NCBI RefSeq assembly: GCF_940670765.1
Contig: NZ_CALNVW010000004.1
Location: forward strand, 1-47,431
Source of the DNA: Streptomyces sp. A 4/2
GTDB lineage: Bacteria > Actinomycetota > Actinomycetes > Streptomycetales > Streptomycetaceae
DNA length: 47,431 nt
Direction of reading: 5' to 3'
Shown here: positions 27,474 to 34,480 of the stretch, in pieces
Numbering within the stretch: position 1 is the stretch's first letter
Layout: the number at the start of each line of letters is the position of its first letter
Made by a program: the position numbers and the translations under genes
Notes under the pieces: model-generated
Database searches by the model: none
What the model saw: the letters and a program-made list of their open reading frames with translations, nothing else
Told to the model about the DNA's origin: nothing

Positions 27474-28196
27474 ATGCGCGGGCCACAGCTGTCGAAGCAG
27501 CAGGTGAAACGACGCCTGACCATGGCGTCGTTGCGGCTGCCGCGTCTTCCGAGGACGCGGCGCGGCCGACGGCGCGCCGTCCAGGCCACCGTGCTCGGAT
27601 GTGTGCTGGCCCTCGCCCCCGCCACCTGGATGTTCGCCACCACCGGCGACCGGATACGCACGGCGGCCGACGTCCCGTCCGCCGATGTCGCCGTCGTCTT
27701 CGGCGCCGGACTCCAGCAGGGCGAACCGTCGCCGTACCTCGCACACCGGCTCGACGCCGCTGTCGGCCTCTACCGCGCGGGAAAGGTGAAGGTGGTCCTG
27801 GTCACCGGGGACAACAGCCGGACCGAATACGACGAACCGGACGCCATGCGCGCCTACCTGGTGAAGCACGGGGTGCCGGACCGCAAGGTGGTCAGCGACT
27901 TCGCCGGGTTCGACACCTGGGACTCCTGTGTCCGGGCGAAGAAGATCTTCGGGGTCGACCGGGCCGTCCTCATCAGCCAGGGCTTCCACATCCGCCGGGC
28001 CCTCGCGCTCTGCGAATCAGCGGGAATCGAGTCGTACGGCGTCGGGGTGAACGCCGTGCACGACGCGACCTGGTACTACGGCGGCGCCCGGGAGGTGCTG
28101 GCCGCGGGGAAGGCTGCCGTCGAGGCCACGTTCAAGCCCGACCCGCACTTCCTCGGCCCCCGCGAGAAGGGTGTCGCGCAGGCGCTGGGGCGCTGA
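27474..28196 (+). CDS. SanA/YdcF-family (DUF218) membrane-anchored protein
   Basis: This 240-residue protein starts at ATG 27474 after GGGGGGA. A strongly basic N-terminus (KRRL...RTRRGRRR) leads into one hydrophobic segment at about residues 37-56, so it is anchored with the domain outside the cytoplasm. The DUF218 core reads DVAVVFGAGLQQGEPSPYLAHRLDAAVGLYRAG, VVLVTGDNSRTEYDEPDAMRAYLVKHGVP and LISQGFHIRRALALCESAGI. E. coli SanA of this family affects envelope permeability to vancomycin; the molecular activity is not established. It stands alone and ends convergently with the FMN reductase gene. Confidence 0.88.
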   Translation: MRGPQLSKQQVKRRLTMASLRLPRLPRTRRGRRRAVQATVLGCVLALAPATWMFATTGDRIRTAADVPSADVAVVFGAGLQQGEPSPYLAHRLDAAVGLYRAGKVKVVLVTGDNSRTEYDEPDAMRAYLVKHGVPDRKVVSDFAGFDTWDSCVRAKKIFGVDRAVLISQGFHIRRALALCESAGIESYGVGVNAVHDATWYYGGAREVLAAGKAAVEATFKPDPHFLGPREKGVAQALGR

Positions 28197-28226
28197 CGCC
28201 GACCGGCCCCGGCCCCGTACGACCAG

Positions 28227-28284
28227 CCCGCGCCACACCCGACTCGCCCGCGCCACACCCACCAGCACCGCACCCGACCCACCC
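28227..28284. repeat. C-rich tandem repeat between convergent genes
   Basis: A 20-bp unit beginning CCCGCGCCACACCC is repeated (28227-28240 and 28247-28260). It is followed by spaced CCC runs up to 28284. The plus strand is nearly G-free here, so the minus strand has four GGG runs (GGGTGGGTCGGG plus one more) that could form a G-quadruplex. It lies in the 140 bases between the SanA-like stop and the FMN reductase stop, on the 3' side of both. Confidence 0.6.
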
Positions 28285-28336
28285 GCACCACGCCCGCGCC
28301 GCAGGCGACCCGCACGGGTGGACACCGCGTGGCGCG

Positions 28337-28924
28337 TCAGCCTCCGTACGGGCGCACCGCCTTCGCGTCCCGCAGCGCGTGCGCCCACCAGACGAGCTGG
28401 TCGAGCATCACCCCGGCCGCCGCGTCGGCGGCTTCGGGGTTCTTGTGCGTGCCGTCCTCGTCGAAGTGCCCGTGGGCGTGGTGGAAGCTGACCGTGTCCC
28501 GGACGGTGACCGCGTGCATCTCGGCGAATACCTGGCGCAGTTGCTCGACCGCGCGCAGCCCGCCGGAGACCCCGCCGTACGAGACGAAGGCGACCGGCTT
28601 GGCCTGCCACTCGGTGAAGTGCCAGTCGATGAGGCTCTTGAGGGACGCGGGGAAGGAGTGGTTGTACTCGGGGGTGAGGACGACGAAGGCGTCTGCGGCT
28701 CCCAGTTTCGGGGAGATCCGGCCCAGCACGTCGCGCACGTCGGGCGACGGTTCGGACGAGAGGGCGGTCGGCAGGTCGGTCTCGGCCAGGTCGACGACGT
28801 CGACGGTCAGATCGGGTCGGTCCGCGTGGGCGAGAAACCAGTCGGCGACAGTTCCCGCGAAGCGGCCCGAGCGGTTGCTGGCGATGATGACAGCCAAGTT
28901 CAAGGGGTGTGTGGTGAGGTCCAT
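28337..28924 (-). CDS. NADPH-dependent FMN reductase / flavodoxin-fold quinone reductase
   Basis: This 195-residue protein has the flavodoxin fold. The FMN phosphate loop is IIASNRSGRFAGTVADWF and the flavin-contact motif VVLTPEYNHSFPASLKSLIDW matches the family signature, followed by VAFVSYGGVSGGLRAVEQLRQVF. I start at ATG 28924 (MDLTTHPLN) because a good promoter places the transcript start within a few bases of it, so it is probably leaderless. An ATG at 28942 would add six residues but lies inside the promoter -10 region. Such enzymes reduce FMN, quinones or azo compounds with NAD(P)H. Confidence 0.9.
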   Translation of the reverse strand: MDLTTHPLNLAVIIASNRSGRFAGTVADWFLAHADRPDLTVDVVDLAETDLPTALSSEPSPDVRDVLGRISPKLGAADAFVVLTPEYNHSFPASLKSLIDWHFTEWQAKPVAFVSYGGVSGGLRAVEQLRQVFAEMHAVTVRDTVSFHHAHGHFDEDGTHKNPEAADAAAGVMLDQLVWWAHALRDAKAVRPYGG

Positions 28925-28933
28925 GCGGTGAGC

Positions 28934-28961
28934 GTCATACATCAAGCGTGATTGAGGTCAA
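28934..28961 (-). promoter_or_regulatory. Promoter of the FMN reductase gene, probably leaderless
   Basis: On the minus strand TTGACC (complement of 28956-28961) is separated by 16 nt from TATGAC (complement of 28934-28939). The expected transcription start, 7-9 bases further on, falls next to the ATG at 28924, and no Shine-Dalgarno sequence is present. Confidence 0.6.
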
Positions 28962-29078
28962 GCCGTCACGCGGGTCGCGGTGCAGCCGGACGGCTGGTTG
29001 ACGCCGAGCTGCCGTCGGGGACGGGCCGTCGGCGCAGGTGACTTCGGTACCCCGACCGAAAATCCGATCGCCGACTCG

Positions 29079-29084
29079 TACCGT
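29079..29084 (+). promoter_or_regulatory. TANNNT leaderless -10 element of the aminotransferase gene
   Basis: TACCGT ends six bases before ATG 29091, so the predicted transcription start coincides with the start codon. No Shine-Dalgarno sequence is visible upstream. This spacing is the known signature of leaderless actinobacterial genes. Confidence 0.5.
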
Positions 29085-29090
29085 GTTCCC

Positions 29091-29849
29091 ATGCACATCG
29101 AGATCGACGGCCGCCCCGTCCCGGATGAGTCCCTCCGTACGCCCGCCCTGGACAACTACGGGCATTTCACGGCCATGCAGGTCAGGGACGGCCGGGTGCG
29201 CGGTCTCGGCCTGCACCTCGCCCGGCTCGACTCGTCGACACGTGAGCTGTTCGGCGCGGGGCTCGACGGCGAGCGCGTACGGGAGTTGATCCGGCACGCT
29301 CTGGACGGCGCGGGCGTACGGGACGCCTCGACGCGGGTGTACGTGTACTGGCCCGACGGGGACGGGACGGCGACCGTGATGGTCACCGTCCGCCCGCCCG
29401 CCGTGATGCCCGACGCCCCGCAGAGCCTGATGTCCGTCCCGTACGAGCGGCCCGTGCCCCACATCAAGCATCTGGGCGGATTCGCCCAGGTCTACTACGG
29501 CAAGGCCGCGGTGCGCGCGGGCTTCGACAACGCCCTGCTGACCGGCCCCGGCGGGGTGATCGCCGAGGGTGCGGTCACCAACATCGCCTTCTGGGACGGC
29601 ACTTCGGTCGTCTGGCCGGACGCGCCCGCCCTCCCGGGGATCACCATGGGCCTGGTCGAGCCACGGCTGCCGTCTGTACGGCGCCGGGTGACCCTGGGCA
29701 GCCTGAGTGCGTACCGGGCGGTCTTCGTCTCCAACTCGCAGGGCATCGCGCCGGTGCGCAGGATCGACGACACCGAGTTCGCCGTGGACACGGATCTGAT
29801 GAGGACGGTGGCCGGGGTGTACGACAGCACCCCCTGGGACGAGATCTAG
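29091..29849 (+). CDS. Class IV PLP-dependent aminotransferase / aminodeoxychorismate lyase-like
   Basis: This 252-residue protein starts at ATG 29091 (MHIEIDGRPV). It has the fold-type IV layout: LRGLGLHLARLDSS-like substrate segment, PLP lysine Lys126 in HIKHLGGFAQVYYGK, and conserved Glu159 in GGVIAEGAVTNIAFWDG, then PGITMGLVEP. Related enzymes are branched-chain aminotransferase (IlvE), D-amino acid aminotransferase and aminodeoxychorismate lyase (PabC). The short length fits the lyase and D-aminotransferase side, but no folate gene is nearby, so the reaction is unassigned. It is divergent from the FMN reductase gene. Confidence 0.88.
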   Translation: MHIEIDGRPVPDESLRTPALDNYGHFTAMQVRDGRVRGLGLHLARLDSSTRELFGAGLDGERVRELIRHALDGAGVRDASTRVYVYWPDGDGTATVMVTVRPPAVMPDAPQSLMSVPYERPVPHIKHLGGFAQVYYGKAAVRAGFDNALLTGPGGVIAEGAVTNIAFWDGTSVVWPDAPALPGITMGLVEPRLPSVRRRVTLGSLSAYRAVFVSNSQGIAPVRRIDDTEFAVDTDLMRTVAGVYDSTPWDEI

Positions 29850-29881
29850 CCTTCCCGGCAGGTCAAGGGCCAGGGTTCGGA

Positions 29882-30757
29882 TCAGGCCGACGCACTGATG
29901 ATCTCGTCGGTGACCCACCGTGCGACACCGGAGGGGTAGGGCGCCGACAGCCCGAGGACGATGTGGCTGAACCCCGCGTCGATCGCTTCACCGATCGCGG
30001 CCCGCGTGACGGCGGGCCGGTCGTAGGAGACGGGCAGGAAGATCGAGCGGGTGACCGAGGCGGGGTCGCGGCCGATCTCGGCGCAGTAGCGGTCCAGCAG
30101 CGCGCTGCGCCGGACGACGTCGTCGATGTCGCCGCCCGGGATGTTCCACAGATCGGCGTGTTCGGCGACCACGCGCAGCGTCGAGGACGCGCGTCCGCCG
30201 ATGAGGATCGGCGGGTGGGGGCGCTGGACCGGTTTGGGGTTGCCGAACGCTCCGGTGAGGTGATGGTAGGTGCCCTGGAAGTCGAACGGTTCCGTCCCGG
30301 TCCACAACCGCCGGATGATCGTGCAGGCTTCGGCGAGGCTCCCCACGGCGTCCGCGGAGTCACGGAAGGGCAGGCCGTGCGCTTCGTACTCACGCCGGGC
30401 CAGCGGGTGGCCGGGGCGTGAGCCCACGCCGATGCCGAAGTCGAGCCGTCCGCCGGAGACGATGTCGACGGTCGTGGCGATCTTGGCCAGCACCGCGGGT
30501 GGCCGGAAGCGGTTGCTGGTCACGAGGAGTCCGAGCCGCAGCCGTCGGGTCTGTGCGGCGAGGGCCGAGAGCAGTGTCCAGCCCTCGTACGTCGGTCCGC
30601 CCGGGTCGCCGCCGATCGGCATGAGGTGATCGAAGAGCCACGCGTGCTCGATCTCCGGGATGGCGTCCGCCTCGCGCCAGACCCGCAGGATGTCGTGGTA
30701 ATCGACCTGCGAGGGCGGGGTCATGATCCCGAAACGGGGCCGGGGTGTGTGCGTCAT
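29882..30757 (-). CDS. LLM-class F420/flavin-dependent oxidoreductase
   Basis: This 291-residue protein starts at ATG 30757 behind GAAAGGA. It is a luciferase-like TIM barrel: RFGIMTPPSQVDYHDILRVWREADAIPEIEHAWLFDHLMP at the N-terminus, TRRLRLGLLVTSNRFRPPAVLAKIATTVDIVSGGRLDFGIGVGSRPGH in the middle, and PHPPILIGGRASSTLRVVAEHADLWN. These motifs are typical of the actinobacterial TIGR-type F420-dependent class. The hydride donor is probably F420H2. The substrate is unknown. A 215-base spacer with a minisatellite separates it from the aldo/keto reductase gene, which is transcribed in the same direction and lies upstream. Confidence 0.88.
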   Translation of the reverse strand: MTHTPRPRFGIMTPPSQVDYHDILRVWREADAIPEIEHAWLFDHLMPIGGDPGGPTYEGWTLLSALAAQTRRLRLGLLVTSNRFRPPAVLAKIATTVDIVSGGRLDFGIGVGSRPGHPLARREYEAHGLPFRDSADAVGSLAEACTIIRRLWTGTEPFDFQGTYHHLTGAFGNPKPVQRPHPPILIGGRASSTLRVVAEHADLWNIPGGDIDDVVRRSALLDRYCAEIGRDPASVTRSIFLPVSYDRPAVTRAAIGEAIDAGFSHIVLGLSAPYPSGVARWVTDEIISASA

Positions 30758-30871
30758 GGAATCGTTGGTCCTTTCGACACCGGCGGCGCCGACCGGGCGC
30801 ACGACCGAGGTTCAGGCAGAACGTGGAACACGGTCCCACCGGGCACCCGCGCGATTCCGCAGGCTCGCGAG

Positions 30872-30952
30872 CCACGGGTGCCACAGGTGCCACGGGTGCC
30901 ACGGGTGCCACGGGTGTCACTGGCGCCACAAAAGCCACTGGCGCCACAGGAG
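30872..30952. repeat. Nine-unit 9-bp minisatellite downstream of the aldo/keto reductase gene
   Basis: Nine contiguous 9-bp units, consensus CCACGGGTG, fill this stretch. Units 1, 3, 4 and 5 are exact and the others differ by one to five bases (CCACAGGTG, TCACTGGCG, CCACTGGCG). The array starts 20 bases past the aldo/keto reductase stop. All reading frames stay open because the period is a multiple of three, which creates a false Val-Pro or Ala-Pro repeat frame. Confidence 0.9.
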
Positions 30953-30972
30953 CCGGCGGGAGGGCTCGACGT

Positions 30973-31992
30973 TCAGCGGCGCCGCAGCGAGGGGTCGAGC
31001 AGCGCGGGCGGAGCGTCGTTCTTCTCGTGCGCGGCCAGGTCGACGCCAGGGGCAACGATCGTGTCGATCGCGTCGAGCACGTCGGCTGAGAGCACGGTGT
31101 CGGCGGCGGCGAGCTGCGAGTGCAGATGGTCCAGGGTGCGGGGGCCGATGATCGCGCCCGTCACAGCGGGGTGCGCGGTCACGAAGCCGAGCGCGAGCTG
31201 GATCAGCGTCAGACCGGCCTCGTCGGCGACCCCGGCCAGTTTCTCGACCGCGTCGAGCCTGGCCCGGTTGGCCGGGACGGTGGTGTCGAAGCGCTGCGGC
31301 ATGAACGCGGAGCGATGGGTGGTGATTTCCCGGCCCTCGCGGATCGCACCCGACAGCCAGCCGGAGGCCAGCGGGCTCCACGCCAGTACACCGAGCCCGT
31401 ACTGCTCGGTCACGGGCAGGACATGGGTCTCGATCCCGCGCTGCAGGATCGAGTAGTTGGGCTGCTCGGTGACGTAACGGCTCAGGCGGTTGTCCCGGGC
31501 GGCCCACTGCGACTGCACGAGGCGGTACGCGGGGAAGGTCGAGGAGCCGAAGTAGCGGATCTTCCCCGCGCGTTGCAGGTCGGTCAGGGCCGACAGCGTC
31601 TCCTCGTCACTGGTGCTCGGGTCCCACCGGTGGATCTGGTAGAGGTCGATGTGATCGACACCGAGGCGGCGCAGGCTGTCGTCCAGCGCGGTGACCAGCC
31701 AATGGCGCGAGCTGCCCCGATGGCTGCGCTCGCCATCCATCGGCAGACCCGCCTTGGTGGCCAGCACGATGTCGTCGCGGCGGCCTGCGATGGCCTTGCC
31801 TACCAGCTCTTCCGACTCGCCGCCGCTGTACACGTCGGCGGTGTCGATGAGGTTGATCCCGCCCGCCAGGGCGGCGTCGACGACGGCGGTGACCTCTTCC
31901 TGGGTGGTGTGCCCGATCCTGCCGAAGTTCATCGCGCCGAGCGCGAGGGAGCTGACCTGTACGCCGGTGCGACCCAAGGTGCGGTACTGCAT
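30973..31992 (-). CDS. Aldo/keto reductase
   Basis: This 339-residue TIM-barrel NADPH-dependent oxidoreductase has the catalytic tetrad Asp50, Tyr55 (DTADVYSGG), Lys80 (LATKAG) and His121 (LYQIHRWDPS). The cofactor motif near the C-terminus is AHPAVTGAIIGPRTLDHL. It resembles the YajO/Tas-like general AKR group. ATG 31992 follows GGAGGAACAGGGTC. The gene faces away from a tetR gene. Two matching palindromes lie in the shared upstream region, so TetR most likely represses this gene and responds to its substrate or a related electrophile. Confidence 0.93.
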   Translation of the reverse strand: MQYRTLGRTGVQVSSLALGAMNFGRIGHTTQEEVTAVVDAALAGGINLIDTADVYSGGESEELVGKAIAGRRDDIVLATKAGLPMDGERSHRGSSRHWLVTALDDSLRRLGVDHIDLYQIHRWDPSTSDEETLSALTDLQRAGKIRYFGSSTFPAYRLVQSQWAARDNRLSRYVTEQPNYSILQRGIETHVLPVTEQYGLGVLAWSPLASGWLSGAIREGREITTHRSAFMPQRFDTTVPANRARLDAVEKLAGVADEAGLTLIQLALGFVTAHPAVTGAIIGPRTLDHLHSQLAAADTVLSADVLDAIDTIVAPGVDLAAHEKNDAPPALLDPSLRRR

Positions 31993-32104
31993 GACCCTGT
32001 TCCTCCATTGCGAATGATGTGGATGATGCCGATGAAGGTGCCGGTGGAGCGGGGCGACGTGGCACGGCTTGGCCGCCGGGCCCCTGCTCTGACATCATGA
32101 GCAA

Positions 32105-32121
32105 GCGGAACCTTGCTCCGC
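32105..32121. promoter_or_regulatory. Putative TetR operator 1
   Basis: This 17-bp site, GCGGAACCTTGCTCCGC, is an imperfect inverted repeat (GCGGAAC against GCTCCGC). It sits just downstream of the predicted aldo/keto reductase transcription start near 32118. It matches operator 2 in 12 of 17 positions and in arm layout. Confidence 0.6.
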
Positions 32122-32124
32122 TTA

Positions 32125-32154
32125 ACGATACGGAACACTGTTCCGCTTTGGCAA
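32125..32154 (-). promoter_or_regulatory. Candidate promoter of the aldo/keto reductase gene
   Basis: On the minus strand TTGCCA (complement of 32149-32154) and TATCGT (complement of 32125-32130) are separated by 18 nt. Operator 2 fills the spacer exactly. The leader would be about 125 nt. Confidence 0.5.
32130..32146. promoter_or_regulatory. Putative TetR operator 2
   Basis: ACGGAACACTGTTCCGC contains a perfect palindrome CGGAAC-ACT-GTTCCG. Its centre lies 25 bp from that of operator 1. Bound protein would cover the spacer of the minus-strand promoter. Confidence 0.65.
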
Positions 32155-32169
32155 GCCCCATTTGCCAAG

Positions 32170-32226
32170 CCCCACGACGAGGAACCAGCCCCACGACGAG
32201 GAACCAGCCCGGTGACGAGGAACAAG
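32170..32226. repeat. Three 19-bp tandem repeats in the tetR leader region
   Basis: CCCCACGACGAGGAACCAG is present twice exactly (32170-32188 and 32189-32207). A diverged third copy, CCCGGTGACGAGGAACAAG, follows at 32208-32226. The array lies between the operators and the tetR start. The period is not a multiple of three, so it is not a coding repeat. Confidence 0.9.
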
Positions 32227-32236
32227 CCCGGCCGCA

Positions 32237-32274
32237 AAGGGAGCAGCACGGTGACGAAGGGAGCAGCACGGTGA
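32237..32274 (+). repeat. Duplicated ribosome binding site and start codon, with a seven-codon minicistron
   Basis: AAGGGAGCAGCACGGTGA occurs at 32237-32254 and again at 32257-32274, 20 bases apart. Both copies hold the same RBS and a GTG. The first GTG (32251) opens a seven-codon frame (VTKGAAR) whose TGA at 32272-32274 overlaps the tetR GTG at 32271 as GTGA. This looks like a translationally coupled leader minicistron. Confidence 0.7.
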
Positions 32275-32861
32275 ACGACAGCGACGAGGGCACGGACACC
32301 CCGGCCCGGCCCCGGCGGGCGGACGCCCGGCGCAACAAGGAGGCGCTGCTCGACGCGGCAGCGACGGTCTTCGTCACGTCAGGCGTGGAAGCTCCGGTAC
32401 GCGACATCGCGGCGGAGGCCGGAGTCGGGGTGGGCACGATCTACCGCCACTTCCCGACGCGGGCGGACCTCATCATCGCCGTCTACCGGCACCAGGTGGA
32501 GGCCTGCGCCGAGGCCGGTCCGGCTCTGCTCGCGACCAGCGCGACTCCGCACGCCGCCCTGGGGCAGTGGATCAACCTCTTCGTCGACTTCCTGGTCACC
32601 AAGCACGGACTCGCCGCCGTACTGCAGTCCGACAACGCAGGCTTCGAGACCCTGCACGCCTACTTCCTCGACCGCCTGCTGCCCGTGTGCACCCAACTGC
32701 TCGACGCCGCAGCCGATTCCGGCGAGATCCGGCGCGATCTGGAGGCCTACGCACTCATGCGCGGCGTCGGGAACCTCTGCATCGGCGCCGAACACGACCC
32801 CCGCTACGACGCACGCCTGCTGGTCGAGCTCCTCATCGCAGGACTACGCCGGCCGCGGTGA
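32271..32861 (+). CDS. TetR-family transcriptional regulator
   Basis: This 196-residue repressor starts at GTG 32271. Its N-terminal helix-turn-helix reads NKEALLDAAATVFVTSGVEAPVRDIAAEAGVGVGTIYRHFPTRADLIIAVYR, followed by an all-helical ligand-binding domain ending in LLVELLIAGLRRP. Length is standard. It is divergent from the aldo/keto reductase and the two 17-bp palindromes in between fit autoregulated control of both genes. Its ligand is unknown. Translation may be coupled to the seven-codon minicistron just upstream. Confidence 0.93.
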   Translation: MNDSDEGTDTPARPRRADARRNKEALLDAAATVFVTSGVEAPVRDIAAEAGVGVGTIYRHFPTRADLIIAVYRHQVEACAEAGPALLATSATPHAALGQWINLFVDFLVTKHGLAAVLQSDNAGFETLHAYFLDRLLPVCTQLLDAAADSGEIRRDLEAYALMRGVGNLCIGAEHDPRYDARLLVELLIAGLRRPR

Positions 32862-32895
32862 CCAACGGCGGGGTGGCCGGGTACGGGCGGCGCGC

Positions 32896-33672
32896 TCAGG
32901 CCCACTGGTCGAACGCCAGCTTCGCCACCAGGGAGAAGACCACCACCAGCAGCACTCCCCGGACGAACTCGCTGCCCTTCCTGAGTGCCATCCGTGCGCC
33001 CAGCAGGCCGCCCGCCAGATTGAACACCGCCATCAGCGCGGCCAGTTGCCAGAGCACCGTGCCCTGGTAGGCGAACATCGCCAGCGCGCCCAGGTTGGTG
33101 CAGACGTTGACGATCTTGGCGGTGGCCGACGCGGTCACCAGATCGAGGTGGAGTACGGCAGTGAGCGCCAGCACCAGGAAGGTCCCGGTACCGGGGCCGA
33201 ACAGCCCGTCGTAGAAGCCGATCCCGCCCCCGACCAGAACGATCGCCATGACGATCCTCCTGCGGGTGGCGGGCCCGTCCGGCCGGGCCGTGCCGAATGA
33301 CGGGCGCAGCATCACGAAGGCCGCGACCAGGAGCAGCACCACCATGATCACGGGCCGGAGCACCGCGCTGCTGATCCCGGCCGCGAAGAACGCCCCGGTC
33401 ATGGACCCGGCGAGAGCGACAGCCCCGATCCGGATCGCCAGCTTCACATCCACCGGCGCCTTGCGTACGTACGTCACGGCCGCGCCCGAGGTCCCGACGA
33501 TCGCCACCGCCTTGTTGGTACCGAGCACCTGCGCGGCGGGGACGTGCGGAAGGCCGAGCAGCAGCGCGGGCAGAAGCAGCAGCCCGCCGCCGCCCACCAC
33601 CGCGTCGATCCACCCGGCCGCTGCGGCGGCGACGCAGAGGACGACAAGCATGGTCAGAGATATGTCGGGCAT
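32896..33672 (-). CDS. TauE/SafE-family membrane transporter
   Basis: This 258-residue protein has about eight hydrophobic segments and the TauE/SafE hallmarks: AAAAAGWIDAVVGGGGLLLLPALLLGLP near the N-terminus, VLGTNKAVAIVGTSGAA, and a repeat of the first motif in IGFYDGLFGPGTGTFLVLAL. The family moves sulfite, sulfonates or other small organic anions across the membrane; the direction and substrate are unassigned here. The chosen ATG at 33672 lies seven bases after TAGGGT, a leaderless pattern. It ends convergently with tetR, 34 bases apart. Confidence 0.9.
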   Translation of the reverse strand: MPDISLTMLVVLCVAAAAAGWIDAVVGGGGLLLLPALLLGLPHVPAAQVLGTNKAVAIVGTSGAAVTYVRKAPVDVKLAIRIGAVALAGSMTGAFFAAGISSAVLRPVIMVVLLLVAAFVMLRPSFGTARPDGPATRRRIVMAIVLVGGGIGFYDGLFGPGTGTFLVLALTAVLHLDLVTASATAKIVNVCTNLGALAMFAYQGTVLWQLAALMAVFNLAGGLLGARMALRKGSEFVRGVLLVVVFSLVAKLAFDQWA

Positions 33673-33679
33673 GACCGCG

Positions 33680-33685
33680 ACCCTA
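33680..33685 (-). promoter_or_regulatory. TANNNT leaderless -10 element of the TauE/SafE gene
   Basis: TAGGGT on the minus strand ends seven bases before the ATG at 33672. There is no better ribosome binding site, so the transcript probably begins at or next to the start codon. Confidence 0.45.
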
Positions 33686-33823
33686 GTGCCGTTCCCGGCA
33701 AGCATCGCCGGTCGCGGCCCCGGACCGGTCCCGGGCCGTGTCGGCACGTACCTGCCGGCGTACGCGCGAAGGGCGACCGGGCAGGATCCACCGAACAGGT
33801 CCCAAGCGTCGGACCGGGCGGTC

Positions 33824-34480
33824 CTAAGCGCCGGAGGAGTCCTCCAGGTACCGCAGCACCGCGAGCACCCGGCGGTGCCCCGGCTCGGACGACGGCAGGT
33901 CCAGTTTGGTGAAGATGTTCGCGATGTGTTTCTCCACCGCCCGCTCCGACACGACGAAGGACTCCGCGATGGTGCGGTTCGTCAGCCCCTGGGCCATCAG
34001 CCCGAGCACCTCCCGCTCGCGCGGGGTCAGCGCGGCCAGCGCGGAGGTACGCCGGGCGGCGCCGAAGAGCTGGGCGACGACCTCCGGGTCTAGTGCCGTG
34101 CCGCCGGACGCCACCCGGTGCAGGGCGTCGACGAACTCGCCGATGTCCACGACCCGTTCCTTGAGCAGATAGCCGACGCCGCCACCGCCACCGCCCAGCA
34201 GCTGCGCCGCGTACTTCGTCTCCACGTACTGGGAGAAGATCAGCACCCCGACCCCGGGGGACGAACGGCGGATGGTGACCGCGGCCCGCAGCCCCTCGTC
34301 GGTGTGGCCGGGCGGCAGCCGGATGTCGATCACGGCGGCGTCCGGACGGTGTTCGCCGACCGCGGCGAGCAGCGCCTCCGCGTCCTCGACCGCCGCGGCC
34401 ACCTCCACCCCGCGCAGCGTGAGCAGCTGGACCAGGCCGTCACGCAGGATCGCCGAGTCCTCGGCTATGACGACGCGCAT
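33824..34480 (-). CDS. NarL/LuxR-family response regulator
   Basis: This 218-residue protein has a receiver domain with acidic pocket Glu7-Asp8, phosphoacceptor Asp52 (AAVIDIRLPP) and the conserved Lys in YLLKERV. A LuxR-type helix-turn-helix follows (LTPREREVLGLMAQGLTNRTIAESFVVSERAVEKHIANIFTKLDL). A run of six glycines (LLGGGGGGVGYLL) replaces the usual GEGAGGVGYLL. Its ATG at 34480 lies 16 bases inside the kinase gene, so the pair is co-translated. It presumably controls its own operon or membrane-stress genes; no target is evident. Confidence 0.95.
   Translation of the reverse strand: MRVVIAEDSAILRDGLVQLLTLRGVEVAAAVEDAEALLAAVGEHRPDAAVIDIRLPPGHTDEGLRAAVTIRRSSPGVGVLIFSQYVETKYAAQLLGGGGGGVGYLLKERVVDIGEFVDALHRVASGGTALDPEVVAQLFGAARRTSALAALTPREREVLGLMAQGLTNRTIAESFVVSERAVEKHIANIFTKLDLPSSEPGHRRVLAVLRYLEDSSGA

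Noticed and set aside
30872..30952. Possible CRISPR array
   Set aside because: The units are 9 bp, contiguous and without spacers, and no cas genes are present. It is a minisatellite. The same applies to the arrays at 20371, 32170 and 44765.
26674..33672. Biosynthetic gene cluster made of reductases, aminotransferase and LLM enzyme
   Set aside because: The genes are in separate, mostly single-gene transcription units, and there is no synthase, synthetase or precursor gene.
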